Positions 13,101-23,945 of a stretch of 64,000 nt of DNA are shown in pieces. Under the pieces are notes generated by a model. That model ran no database searches. It was not told the DNA's origin and saw only the letters and a list, made by a program, of their open reading frames with translations. Origin of the DNA: Polytrichum commune (lineage: Eukaryota > Streptophyta > Polytrichopsida > Polytrichales > Polytrichaceae); assembly GCA_950295325.1 (NCBI GenBank), contig OX485807.1:43614440-43678439 (forward strand). Reading direction: 5' to 3'. A program made the position numbers and the translations under genes. Numbering within the stretch: position 1 is the stretch's first letter; every line of letters starts with the position of its first letter.

Positions 13101-14857
13101 GAACAATACACCAGGGTCCTCTAAACTTGCCATAACTACAAATACAAAAACCAAGCCACAAAGTTAGAACTGATTCTTACAATCACATGACACATAAACC
13201 TTAAAATATCTAAAGAGCGTCCAAACACAAGGACATTCGAAATAATGACATTTCACAATGATGGGTGGTGGCCTTAAGAGTTACAATTATGTTGCATAAG
13301 GATGAAGGACATGATTGCAACAATATTTCTCATGAAAATTACATAACAAATATATTGTGGGACTGTATGATAACTTGAGGATCAACAAATTTTAAATTGC
13401 CTTGTTTCATTTAAATTAACCACATCCCTTGTTGTGAGATTTTGGATACACACAATGTGAAAATTTATAAGAGATGATTTTGGGCCGGGGTGGGGTTTTT
13501 GCAGAACATTCTCGGTTAGGAGGCCCTTAGTATTTTTAGAATAATTATTAATAATTATTTAAATTTAAATAAACTTTTTAATTAACCAGTTAATTAATTA
13601 AAATTTTAATTAAACAGTTATTTAAGAATTAACCAGTTAATTAGCCTTGGCTTGAAGCATTGGCCTCAAGGGCAAGTAACCGAGTTTTCTTATAAGCACT
13701 GGAATCCTTAAAGCCACAATGCACAACGGCATAACACATCTCTATCCAGCTGGAGTTGTAGTGGAGAAAAGAAGAAGTGATTTCAGAAAAGCAGAAATAT
13801 GATTTCCGCACTAAGATGTTGAACATTGTGAATTTGAATCAGGAGGGTACAAACAAATATGCAAAGAGCACTTGAGCATTGTCTGAACGTTGATCGGAGT
13901 TTTGAGGGTTATTGCAATCGCAAACTCCAAGAATGTAGCCTCAAATTCAGGCTGTATGTGTTAGCTTCAAAATCTTCAGAACTCTGTTAGAGTTATGTGA
14001 TGCTGTAAGCTGGTGTGCTGGAGGGAATTTCGACTATGAATGCCTTGAAGGCGTCTGGGTCCGAAAAATGAGGTCTTTGGTCGTAGACTGTAGAATCTAT
14101 GGTTGCTAGTTAAGTCTACTCACTGACTGCGAGAAGTTGTATCCATTACGAGGGTTGTGTCGAAACATGGATTTGAAATTCTCAAAGGTCTCGGGTTAAA
14201 GATGCATACTTGGTTCTGATCGACTCTTTGAGTGTGGGCATTACTTGCTTCAATGAGTGCAGGCAGGGCTGAGTTCACAAGGGCGTAAACAGCCAGGAGA
14301 GCATACCTGAGTAGGCTCTTGGTTTCGGTGGCGACTCTGGCGAGGGAAGATTGTGAACTCGACTACAGGGTTTGAGGTAGGCAAACGTTCGAAGAAGGTA
14401 AGTAAGTATGTAGGAGGTGGCTGCCTCGGTGGCACAAATTTAGCTGAAAGGTGCTTACATATTAAGAAGATCCTAAACCTTAAACTAGCGGGATATCTGG
14501 TAATGGGAGATGTCTACTCCGAAGCTCCTTGTTGTGTGAACAGGGGGTCTTCCGCATCTACCAGTGCTTTTTTTGTTAAAAGCAGTGACATAATATAAAG
14601 TCAGGTGGGGTATTACTCTAAAGTTCAGTGTGAATGAACCATTTGCAAAGAGAGCAGAGATTAGTACCATATACAAGATTATTTTTAGTGTCACAAACTG
14701 CCGATGGTAACAGTTCTTTTTTTTTTTTTTTGAGACAGAAGGCCAAACGGCCAGCGCCAAAATGGATACCACAAAAGATGGTAACAGTTCTGTAACTGCT
14801 GAGTATTTTACTCCACTCGCAAAAGCACTCTGTCACGCTACTCATGTTCATGCCTTC
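10153..14857. other. 4.7-kb region with no recognised gene
   Basis: Minus-strand ORFs at 10319-10552 (77 codons, helical, Leu/Ile-rich) and 12749-13154 (two overlapping hydrophobic ORFs) resemble nothing I know. Visible structure: an AACCGGTT repeat at 11916-11965, an AT-rich stretch with AATTAATTAA inverted repeats at 13535-13640, and a 16-nt poly-T at about 14717-14732. No tRNA, rRNA or TIR element was seen. Confidence 0.5.
11916..11965. repeat. Three AACCGGTT palindromes at exact 21-bp spacing
   Basis: AACCGGTT occurs at 11916-11923, 11937-11944 and 11958-11965, each followed by GARTTTGAGAAAT or a close variant. The spacing corresponds to two helical turns. Related half sites are nearby (ACCGG at about 11895, CCCGGTT near 12064). 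AACCGGTT is the core recognition site of Grainyhead/CP2-type factors; whether this organism has such a factor is not known here. Confidence 0.85.
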
Positions 14858-14884
14858 TTTAGGGTTTAGGGTTTAGGTATAAAT
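14858..14884 (+). promoter_or_regulatory. Telo box and TATA box of RHM
   Basis: Nearly three tandem TTTAGGG units at 14858-14877 run directly into TATAAAT (14878-14884), 141 bp before the RHM ATG. Transcription would be expected to start near 14910-14915, giving a 5' leader of about 110 nt. Telo box next to TATA is a known arrangement in plant housekeeping and ribosomal gene promoters. Confidence 0.7.
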
Positions 14885-15024
14885 CTAATGTAGATTGCCT
14901 TAAAGAGTGATTTGGAGTTTGGTTTATGGTGTTTGCTGGTGCGCAGACATTGCTTGATCGAAGATTGCATTGACTTTGAGGAAGAAGAGCAAGGCTGCGG
15001 CGGATCGGGTGTAAGGCAGTTCCA

Positions 15025-17920
15025 ATGGGGGAAACGTATGTGCCCAAGAACATCTTAATCACCGGTGCGGCCGGATTCATTGCCTCTCATGTTGCAAATC
15101 TGCTACTCCGGAAGTACCCCGAGTACAAAATTGTGGTGCTCGACAAGCTGGACTACTGCTCCAACCTGAAGAACCTCCTACCCGTAAGGGCGACTAAGAA
15201 TTTCAAGTTCGTGCAGGGCGACATTGGGAGTGCGGATCTTGTGAACTACTTGCTCATCACGGAGGGGATCGACACCATCATGCACTTCGCCGCACAAACT
15301 CACGTGGACAATTCGTTCGGCAACAGCTTCGAATTCACCAAAAACAACATCTATGGCACCCATGTACTTCTGGAGGCGTGCAAGGTGACAGGCCAGATCA
15401 AGCGGTTCATTCACGTGAGCACGGATGAGGTTTACGGAGAGACCGAGATGGACGCCATCGTTGGCAACCACGAAGCCTCACAGTTATTACCAACAAATCC
15501 ATACTCCGCAACAAAAGCCGGTGCCGAAATGTTGGTAATGGCTTATGGCCGCTCCTACGGCCTTCCCATCATCACAACTCGTGGGAACAATGTCTATGGC
15601 CCTAACCAGTTTCCTGAGAAGCTCATCCCCAAATTCATCCTTCTAGCCATGCAGGGGAAGCCATTACCGATCCACGGAGACGGAACCAACGTCCGTAGCT
15701 ACCTTTTCTGTGAGGATGTGGCCGAAGCTTTCGAATGCGTCTTGCACAAGGGCTCAGTTGGCCATGTGTACAACATCGGCACCAAGAAGGAGCGCCGTGT
15801 CTTGGATGTGGCAAAAGACATCTGTAACCTCTTCAACCTCGATTACAATAGATCGATCAACTTCGTGGACAACCGGCCATTCAATGACCAACGGTACTAC
15901 TTGGATGATGCGAAGCTGATCCAGTTAGGGTGGAAGGAACGCACCTCATGGACCGATGGGTTGCAGAAAACGAAAGATTGGTATACAAACAACCCTGATT
16001 GGTGGGGAAATGTTGCTCGAGCTTTGGTTCCTCATCCTCGCAATGTCATCATGCCTGGATACGAGAAACTCCCCTTGCTGCAAAGAGATCATCATGAAGA
16101 CACGAGCACTACAGATGAGGCTGATCAAATTGTGGAGAATGGAGGACTTGTAAACAACACTATCACTGAGAAAGGTGTTGATGAATGTGTTGACGGTTCT
16201 TCTCTTGTCTCCCAGAACCCTGGCCTGAAGTTTTTGATCTACGGACGCACGGGGTGGATCGGAGGTCTCCTTGGCAAGATTTGCGAAAAGCAAGGGATCT
16301 CTTATGAGTATGGATCCGGTCGGTTGGAGAACCGAAGCCAATTGGAGGCTGACATCGCTACTGTGGAGCCCACACATGTGTTCAATGCTGCAGGGGTGAC
16401 TGGGCGGCCGAACGTGGATTGGTGCGAGAGCCACAAGGTGGAGACAATTCGTGCTAATGTTGTTGGCACTTTGACGCTCGCCGATGTGTGCAAGCAGAAG
16501 AATCTGCTGCTTGTTAACTTCGCCACTGGTTGCATTTTCGAATACGACGAGGCGCATCCTCTTGGCAGTGGTATCGGGTTCGTGGAAGAGGACAAACCAA
16601 ATTTCCATGGCTCGTACTACTCCAAAACGAAAGCAACGGTAAATCTTCCAGATCCACTTCATGTGAACTTTTATTCTGTGTTATTTTCTATCTCTTAAGT
16701 CCTTAATTCGCTGAACGTTGAAGAAGCGAACCGAACTTCCAGAGATCCTGCTACTCCAAAACGAAAGCAATATTCAAGATCCAATTAAATGAAAGGTTCA
16801 ACTTTATTCGATTCTGCTTTGTTTACAACTTGTTCCGTTTCTTCGCTGAATGTGGATGACCTCCACGCCCCTTACTAAGGTAGACGAGCCTATTAGGGTT
16901 ACTTCCCAGAGATATAGCCTCTTGTGATGTGCGCTAAATCCAAGACGATTAGCAAATCTCATACGAACCCAATGCCATACGAATGAGCTTAAGCGAACTT
17001 CCATTTTGTGACAAATTTTTCAAAGTGAAAATATATGATCTTCTTAAGTGGTTATACTCATGAGCCTAAAATGATTAGTATTGAGCGAATGTTGAAATGT
17101 TTTAGCTATCCCAACCGATGAGTTAAATACTACTAGAAGTGTTTGTTTGAGGAGGATGTTGAACCACTTCGTACCCAAAAGTAGGTGTGTGACTAAGACA
17201 TGTCTACCTTAACTCCAAAGCGAAAGCAACGTGAACAAAGTATCGGAGTATGCAGATATTGCTTTTGTCAACATCCAATTCACTCAAACTCTCCGATTAA
17301 GTTTTAATTTCAGTTTCTTCCCTGTTTTTGCTGAATGTGGAAGAGAACAAACCAAAGCAATGGCGGTACTCTTCACCAAGATCCAATTGACCCAACATCT
17401 GACTCTGTTGTGTTTTCGATTGCTTCCTTTCTGTGCAACTCTCCCTAAATCCGAATGTGGATATTTGCAGGTCGAGGAGCTCCTGAACGAGTTCGGCAAC
17501 GTCTGCACCCTGCGGGTACGCATGCCGATCACATCCGACCTGCAAAACCCTAGGAACTTCGTCACCAAGATCGCTCGATACCAGAAGATCGTTAACATCC
17601 CGAACAGCATGACGATCCTGGACGAGCTCCTGCCCGTGTCGATCGAGATGGCGAAGCGCAACTTGCGGGGCATCTGGAACTTCACCAACCCCGGGGTGGT
17701 AAGCCACAACGAGATCATGGAGATGTACAAGGAGTACATCAACCCGGATCTCACGTGGATGAATTTCAGCCTGGAGGAGCAATCCAAAGTGATCGTCGCA
17801 GCTCGCAGCAACAACGAGTTGGATGCGTCCAAGTTGTCGAAAGAGTTCCCGGAGATCTTGCCCATCAAGGAGTCGTTGCTGAAGTTCGTGTTTGAGCCCA
17901 ACAAGATCAGTACTAGCTAG
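15025..17920 (+). CDS. RHM: Trifunctional UDP-L-rhamnose synthase (RHM)
   Basis: Converts UDP-glucose to UDP-L-rhamnose in the cytosol for cell-wall pectin and glycoside synthesis. Two exons, 15025-16638 (538 codons) and 17471-17920, encode 687 aa, close to the ~670 aa of other plant RHM proteins. The N-terminal 4,6-dehydratase domain shows GAAGFIA (residues 14-20), STDEVYGE and PYSATKAG (YxxxK); DNRPFNDQRYYLDDAK follows. The C-terminal 3,5-epimerase/4-reductase domain shows GRTGWIGG and NAAGVTGRPNVDWCE, and its YxxxK at residues 532-536 ends two codons before the exon junction. Exon 2 begins VEELLNEFGNVCTLRVRMP and includes GIWNFTNPGVVSHNE. An acidic linker of about 40 residues separates the domains. 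All catalytic motifs are intact, so the gene looks functional. The intron is built of degenerate tandem copies of the exon-1 end. Confidence 0.97.
16738..17470 (+). repeat. Degenerate tandem copies of the exon-1 end within the RHM intron
   Basis: The exon-1 tail ACTCCAAAACGAAAGCAA recurs at about 16753-16770 and, as ACTCCAAAGCGAAAGCAACG, at about 17213-17232. The preceding exon segment GTGGAAGAGGACAAACCAAA recurs as GTGGAAGAGAACAAACCAAA near 17338. A companion block containing GATCCAATT and ending GCTGAATGTGGA recurs at about 16779-16855, 17271-17341 and 17380-17464. The unit therefore spans exon end, donor and early intron. Confidence 0.8.
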
Positions 17921-18573
17921 ATCATTCATGTATATTATATTGATTACCGTAATTAATAACTGACCTAATTAACGTCCCAAATTGGGACCTTTAGCAATTT
18001 GCTTGTGAAATCTGTCAGTCGTGAGGTCGATCACAACTTCAAATCATGAGTTCGGTGAATCCTCTTAATCGGAGACTGATGTTTGTGGTCTAAGGGAAGG
18101 GCTATTGGCACAATATGGGATATGACAAGTGTCGCAGTATGATTGGAATAAGAAATTGTTAAGAACCTATTCCAAAGGTAATCGTGTTGGTATTCTTGCA
18201 AGGGCTTAGGCATGAAATGAAATGAAAATTTTAAAGTCCAGGAAGCTGAAAAGGATTGAGTACATCAGGATGGTTTTAAACCAGCTAATTCTCTAGAATG
18301 GTAGCTTTTGTGGGGTGGAGGTTAATGCCAACTTGGTGGTCTAATTGAAGGAAAGATTTGAGGCTCCTTGGAACTACGTTCTGAAATAACGATGAAAACT
18401 TGTCTCTAATGGGGTTATATAGGGGACATTTCAACATGAAATGTGCCTCATTGTCAACTGCATTGTAGGAGCATAAGTGGCATAGGTTAGTATCTTTAGA
18501 GATAGGGATAGTTGTCCATCGTCCAATTTCAACATCGAGTCTACAGTTCGAGGTGCAGTAGTCAATGGTTACT
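17921..18573. other. RHM 3' flank
   Basis: Downstream of the RHM stop; presumably contains the 3' untranslated region. No ORF with a recognisable product and no repeat boundary seen. Confidence 0.5.
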
Positions 18574-19106
18574 TCAAGTACAATTCATATTCGAATTTGA
18601 GAAAATCCTCAAGGTTAAGAAGGTAACCTGGTTTCGTCCTTGAGAGATGAAAAGATTGGAACTCTTAGCAAGAAAAGCCTTCTTGAAATCATCATATGTT
18701 GCTTTTGATGTGGTTGGGTTGTCATGGGTTTCCCAATGAGATAGATCCATGATGTCTTCCACACGGTTGTCGATTTGTGCCAAATGTTAAATCCTTGTTT
18801 GGCAACGTGTCGGAAGAGTGAGGTTGCTTTATTGACTAACTAAGAGGGGGATAGTTGGACAAGCCATTCTTGAAAGCCCATAGTATGATTGTGAGCATAT
18901 GATATTATAGGAAGTTCTCCAAATTCGGCTAGTAAAATAAGATAAGTAGTTGGGGAACACTCTTTAATGTGAGACATCATGTGCATCTTCATACCCTTAT
19001 AAAAAACCTTCCAATGTTTGTCAAGCTGCGTCCCCAAATTTTGATGCCATACATGGAAGTGGGAAGCACCAAAGCCTTGAATAGATGGGATTTGAGTTCC
19101 CAACAT
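18574..19106 (-). pseudogene. Decayed retroelement ORF fragment
   Basis: Two minus-strand ORFs (19106-18840 and 18783-18574) read like the region after reverse transcriptase in plant non-LTR or related elements. The first has GASHFHVWHQNLG, then LLAEFGELPIISYAHNHTMG, resembling the conserved 'E.G..P+...' segment of such proteins; the second has DNRVEDIMDLSHWE and DDFKKAFLAK. Frames are broken and no catalytic RT motif is seen. Recognition is by pattern only. Confidence 0.4.
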
Positions 19107-19582
19107 GTGACTCCGACTACTACCACTCCGACTCCGATGTATGAATAGAAATGTTCACAAGGGTTATCATCTTGTTATTAATTTGAAGATTAGTATGGTT
19201 TTGCATGTAAATACCTAGCATCTACTTGTAACAAGCTCACTTTTGTATTGCAAAGAGATGGCTACTAATTAAGCCCCACATTATACACGGCTTGGGGCTG
19301 GCTTGAGCACATGCCCAATTCATGTGCACTAAGCCCTCATTCCGGTCCAATGTTATCAAAAAATATTGAAACCCAACCTTGTCACATGTAAAGTGATGAG
19401 GCCCAACTTTGTCTTTAATGTTCTTGAGGGGAAAGTGTAGTGAAGAGAATTAACTGTTCATGAACTGACAATCGAGATTTGTATTATCTCTAGTTTAAAG
19501 CCCTAAGACCAGATTTGATGAAACCAAGCGATCTTATTGAACCAATTTTTTTAGAATTCAGTCCAACCCTCAATCCAGCCCC

Positions 19583-19966
19583 AGATAGATAGATAGAAAC
19601 TCCGGTCCCTTTTTAAGCAAGGGGCCGGCGTGAATAAAGTGTCCGTTCGTAATGCCAATGACCCGATGCCCACTGGACAAGGGGACATTGGGACAATACT
19701 ACTCTCCCCTTTCGAGGATGGACACTATAGTGACACACTATACTAGTTCCTAGCTAGCCACTAGTGCCTTGAAGATACCGGACATGGTATCCCCCCAAAG
19801 GGCTTTGAGGTACCCATACAACAAGGTCCAAGGACCCCCCACCATAGTTGGGTGGACTAAGGTGGTGAGCACCACGCCGGCATGGGGAATAGAACCCTCA
19901 ACCTCCTCATTAGGGGCCATGAGCCCTAACCACCAAGCCAAGGCCCGTGGTGCCCCAAATATAAAG
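19583..19966 (-). mobile_element. tRNA-derived SINE
   Basis: On the minus strand the 5' end looks like a tRNA: an A-box-like TGGCTTGGTGGTTAGGG (19940-19924) and a B-box-like GGTTCTATTCC (19896-19886), 27 bp apart, fitting a pol III internal promoter. About 290 bp of unrelated body follow, ending in a (TATC)n tract at 19597-19583 that could be the 3' tail. No target duplication was recognised. The source tRNA is unclear. Confidence 0.6.
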
Positions 19967-21160
19967 TGAGCTTAGAACTTGTGCACATCTCTTTAGGTTA
20001 AATTTGTGAAAGTCTGTTGTGACATCCAATACAACATTCCCATGATTTTGAATGGGGCGGATAGAGTGTTCCAATAGCTGGAACTTGAAAGTACGAGGCA
20101 AGCTTCTCAAAAGCAAGGACTTATCAGGAATGCTAGATATTAATCCACAGAAAGGAGAAATGTGTGAAGTTGCAGATTTCCCCATGAAGAGTCAAAACAC
20201 GTTTATTATTTAATGATTCTCTTCATAGGCAGGAGATAACTTTATAAAATCCAGCAGGGTCTCTAAGTTATAGTGCCTTATGCCCCTTCCCCACCTGACT
20301 TTACCAAATAACCAAAGTTTTTCCTAAAAACCAGGTAAAGTTCCCTTGGTTATAGCGGAGGGGTCCGGCTATCCCAATGCACCTACAAGAACTTGCTCTA
20401 GAGATTGTCGAGTAGGTTTTAGTTAAGTAGCTTTCACACATGGCCATTGTTTTATCTACCAAGCAATGAATGTTGGATAGTTTTTGTCCCATCTCCAAAT
20501 GCCTTATTACTCATCTATCTTGTCATCGGTTTTTGTTAATGAAGCTCCTCATGCCCTCATAGCTAAGACTTTAGCAACCAATCACAAGGGCGGGAGATGA
20601 CACTTTTAAAGGTCCTACATTCTTGCCTCATCTCTAGGTACCGATGGGAGGGTCAGTGCTTGAGGCTTAAAACCTCCTTTTTAAAGCCATGCCACATCAT
20701 TTGCCAACTAGGCTTGGCACTAGATAATATCGATGGTGTACGTGAAGGCTGTGTTTTTAGAACCAACTTTTAGGCTTAGCTAAAGTCAGGTGGGGAGGGG
20801 GCATTACTTAAGATTTCGATATTGATCCTTCACCAGTTTCACTGCAAATGCTCTCCAAATTAAGGTACAATTTTCTTTTGAAAGTTCATTGAAGAGATGA
20901 TCTTGTTTGAGCAAATCTCTTGGAAATCTTGTCTACATGCATTTATATTGGCGATGTTCAATCTCATGCAGATTGGAAATGTCAGACCTCATATAGTCCA
21001 TGGATGAGATTCGGGACAAGTTATGATCATCCCTTTGCTATTGGATGAGCGTTCAATTTTGTGTTCATTTTGGAACCACTGGCCTTATTTTACCTTTAGT
21101 TATCACAAAGAAATATGTTGCATAGTGACATGTGTTGTAAGTTGAGCTGCCTCAAAAAAA
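19967..21160. other. Intergenic, possibly decayed retroelement
   Basis: Minus-strand ORFs at 20185-19910 and 20498-20301 have no clear relatives but lie in the same orientation as the retroelement fragment at 18.6-19.1 kb, so the SINE may have landed in an older element. No intact gene. Confidence 0.35.
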
Positions 21161-21162
21161 CA

Positions 21163-21655
21163 TCTAGGAACATCAGGAACACACATTGGGAACATAGGGA
21201 TCGCACACTAGGAACACACATAGGGATACACTCAAACCTCCCTAATATCACGTATGTCACAAATCAACGTGCACATGATATTAAAAAAGTCTAGAGTGTA
21301 ACATGGGTGCATGATAATAAAGAATAGTGTAATGTGTGATATTATGGAATAACACAAAGTCAACATTGTAATGATGACAATGTGGTGCATGCAAGCATGT
21401 GGCTTGAATTCTTTGGTGGATTATTTTAATGTGAAAATATGTGATATATGAGAAGGAAATGTGACAACAAGGAAGGATATTTAAATTGAGCACATCTGTT
21501 CCCTAGGGTTTTGGGATGTAAGAAGAGGGAGTGACATTACATATGGTGACATTATGGAGGGTGGGGTGTACACATAGGGATACACATAGAGAACACATAT
21601 CAGGAACATAGGGAACACAGACAGGGAACATGGGGAACAGCCATTGGGAACAGCG
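21163..21655 (+). repeat. Two clusters of GGGAACA/GGAACAC short repeats upstream of the Nudix gene
   Basis: The heptamer GGGAACA and variants (GGAACAC, GGGATACAC) recur at irregular 10-20 bp spacing in 21163-21236 and again in 21568-21655, the second ending about 75 bp before the Nudix ATG. The clusters flank about 330 bp of different sequence. They could be a decayed minisatellite or a repeated promoter element. Confidence 0.7.
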
Positions 21656-21729
21656 TCTCTCTCGCTTCCTTGGGAAGGGAAAGTGGAAGCGGGTGAGCGG
21701 CGACGGGCGTCGCAACAAGTCCCCCAGCT

Positions 21730-23945
21730 ATGGTGATGAGCTCCCGACTCGTGCTGCAGGCCCGGCCATTGTCGCTCCCCGCGCGGTTCTTCTCGCTCGC
21801 CTCACACCATCCTCGCCTCTCCTCCTGCTGTGCGAAAATTAGTGTTCTGCGCAGACACGCTGTGGAAGCGCACACGGCCGTGGCGATTCGAGCCCTGGGC
21901 AACCGGGAGTTTGGAAGCCCTGGGTGGAGGATTAAGGAGGCAGGGTGTTCGGAGAGGAAGATACGATCTTCCTCTGCCATGGCGGGCGCTTGCAGTGGAC
22001 CGCCTCCGCAATACCGAGGAAATGTAGGCATTTGTCTAATCAACGATAAAAATGAGGTGAGCATTAATCCGTGGAGTCCTTGTTCAATTTTGAAGGTTAC
22101 GATAGTTTTGGTATAATGTGCTACGGTGAAATTTTAGAAAATTGCAGTCGAGAAACACTCGAGTTGTGGTTAAGAGGGTTTACAATTTGGTTGGAGTTTG
22201 AAATGTATGGAGGCAGCACCGGAAACCCTACCTTACCTGCTCAAATTAGGTAATAGAAGCTACTGAATTGGAATTTTATCAGCACTTGCAATGTAAAGTC
22301 ATCAGCGCTTTCGATTCGCAATGTCATCGATATGTCAAGCATCTTCCTGGGCTCTCACTGTCAATTTAAGAAATTTTGGAGAGAAATATAATTTTCTAAA
22401 TTATTGATACTGAACATCTGCTAAGGTTTTAGATGCAGTTGTGACGATGTTTATGCGTTTGTGACAGGATATCAGATGTGTATTATGCTGTCAAATTATG
22501 TGAATTATTGGAATTATTGGACTTGTAAGTGTGTCGTGATGCGTGTTGATGAAATTTATTCTTCAATTGACCCTGTGAGTTATTCTGTTTGCCTCAGGTG
22601 TTTGTGGCTCTCAGGTTAGATGTTCCTGGAGCATGGCAAATGCCGCAGGTATTTAGATTTTCCCTGCCAGATTTTGTTTTGTTTTGTTTTGTTTTGCTCC
22701 TCACTTGCAAGTCTCAACAATTACAACAGCACATCCTTGTTTCATAAAAATGTACTGGACGCTGAGTGAGCTTTGGAAGATAACCACTGACAATAAATTG
22801 AGGTGTCAAAAGATGGAAAGGAATATCATCACTTAATTTATGTTTTCATGAAACTGAGGCAAACAAATTATAAGATGAGGAGCTGGTTAGTGCAGGGAGG
22901 CATAGATGAAGGAGAAGATCCTCAAGCTGCGGCAGTCAGAGAACTAAGGGAAGAGACAGGTGTCACATCTGCAGAGTACCTTGGAGAGGTGTGACATTTT
23001 TTCCAGGACATACAGTTTCAAGCAATGTATTACAACGAGATTTTGAAGCACCGATGTCAATTCTTGGATGTACACTATGTAGTCTTGAGCAAGGATTCAT
23101 GCTTTTTCTGGCCAAGTATTGGGGTTTTAGATGCCATCGATAAGACTTGTTGTTTGTGTTCAGATTTGTCACTTGTGATCAAAATTGTGTTTCCTTTTCT
23201 TCACAGACGCTCGTTGTAGTAACAAGTATGATACATTGTTGTCATATCTCTTGAATGTTTTTGCAACTCATGACTCATTTTGCTTTGCAGGTACCTGAGT
23301 GGCTGACGTATGATTTTCCACCTGATGTGAAGGCGAAGCTCACTGCCTTGTGGGGAACAGAGTGGAACGGGCAAGCACAAAAATGGTTCGTGGACCCCTT
23401 TTTACGCCATCAGTCACCCACATATATTTACAACATGGATGAGCTTTACAGTCAAAAGGCCATCATAAACAAGTGTTTGCAAAAAATTCATTGCACTGAA
23501 TCTTCAGCATCAGCCAGCTGCAAATGCATCAATCTTGCAATGAGGTCGTAGGCATTCAATTTGTTAATTTCAACCTGCATGTCCAGATTTATTATCAACT
23601 CAGCTATGCTTCTCTTGTTCCAGGTTCCTGTTCAGGTTCACGGGGAGTGAAAGTGAGATCAACCTGCTGGGTGATGGCTCAGAGAAACCTGAATTTTCCG
23701 AGTGGAAGTGGTTGCCAGTAGAAGAAGTTATTAAAAGTGTAAGTGGCCTTTCTTGCATATGGGTTTGTAAGGTAGTTTTCATGATCTTTGAATCCAACTT
23801 CTTTTCTTTGGCCAAAATGTTGCCCAAAGACAAGAATTCCGATCTGCTATTCATCTGAACTTCATTTTGGTACTTGCAGGCTGTGGACTTTAAAAAGGCA
23901 GTGTATGAGCAAGCCTTCAAGCATCTGGTCCAGTTCATGAAGTGA
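21730..23945 (+). CDS. NUDT26/27-type plastid Nudix hydrolase (RppH-like)
   Basis: Six exons: 21730-22056, 22598-22648, 22896-22988, 23291-23385, 23624-23738, 23880-23945, giving 248 aa. The first ~85 residues are Ser/Arg/Ala-rich and look like an organelle transit peptide. The catalytic domain starts [15 protein letters not shown], continues [15 protein letters not shown] and has a complete Nudix box (GX5EX7REUXEEXGU) encoded wholly in exon 3, with metal-binding REETG glutamates intact. Then [23 protein letters not shown] and [18 protein letters not shown], typical of the RppH-related family that hydrolyses diadenosine polyphosphates and, in plastids, ppGpp. Exon 4 uses an unusual donor GTTCGT so that Trp is split and KWFLFRF is preserved. 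The exact physiological substrate cannot be read from sequence. Confidence 0.93.
22672..22696 (+). repeat. (TTTTG)5 microsatellite in a Nudix intron
   Basis: Five perfect TTTTG units, 24 bp after exon 2 of the Nudix gene. Confidence 0.9.

Noticed and set aside
15946-16662. 238-codon minus-strand ORF
   Set aside because: Antisense shadow of RHM exon 1, as are 15178-15471 and the 200-codon ORFs over RHM exon 2.
21600-22064. 154-codon minus-strand ORF
   Set aside because: Antisense to Nudix exon 1 and its GC-rich leader.
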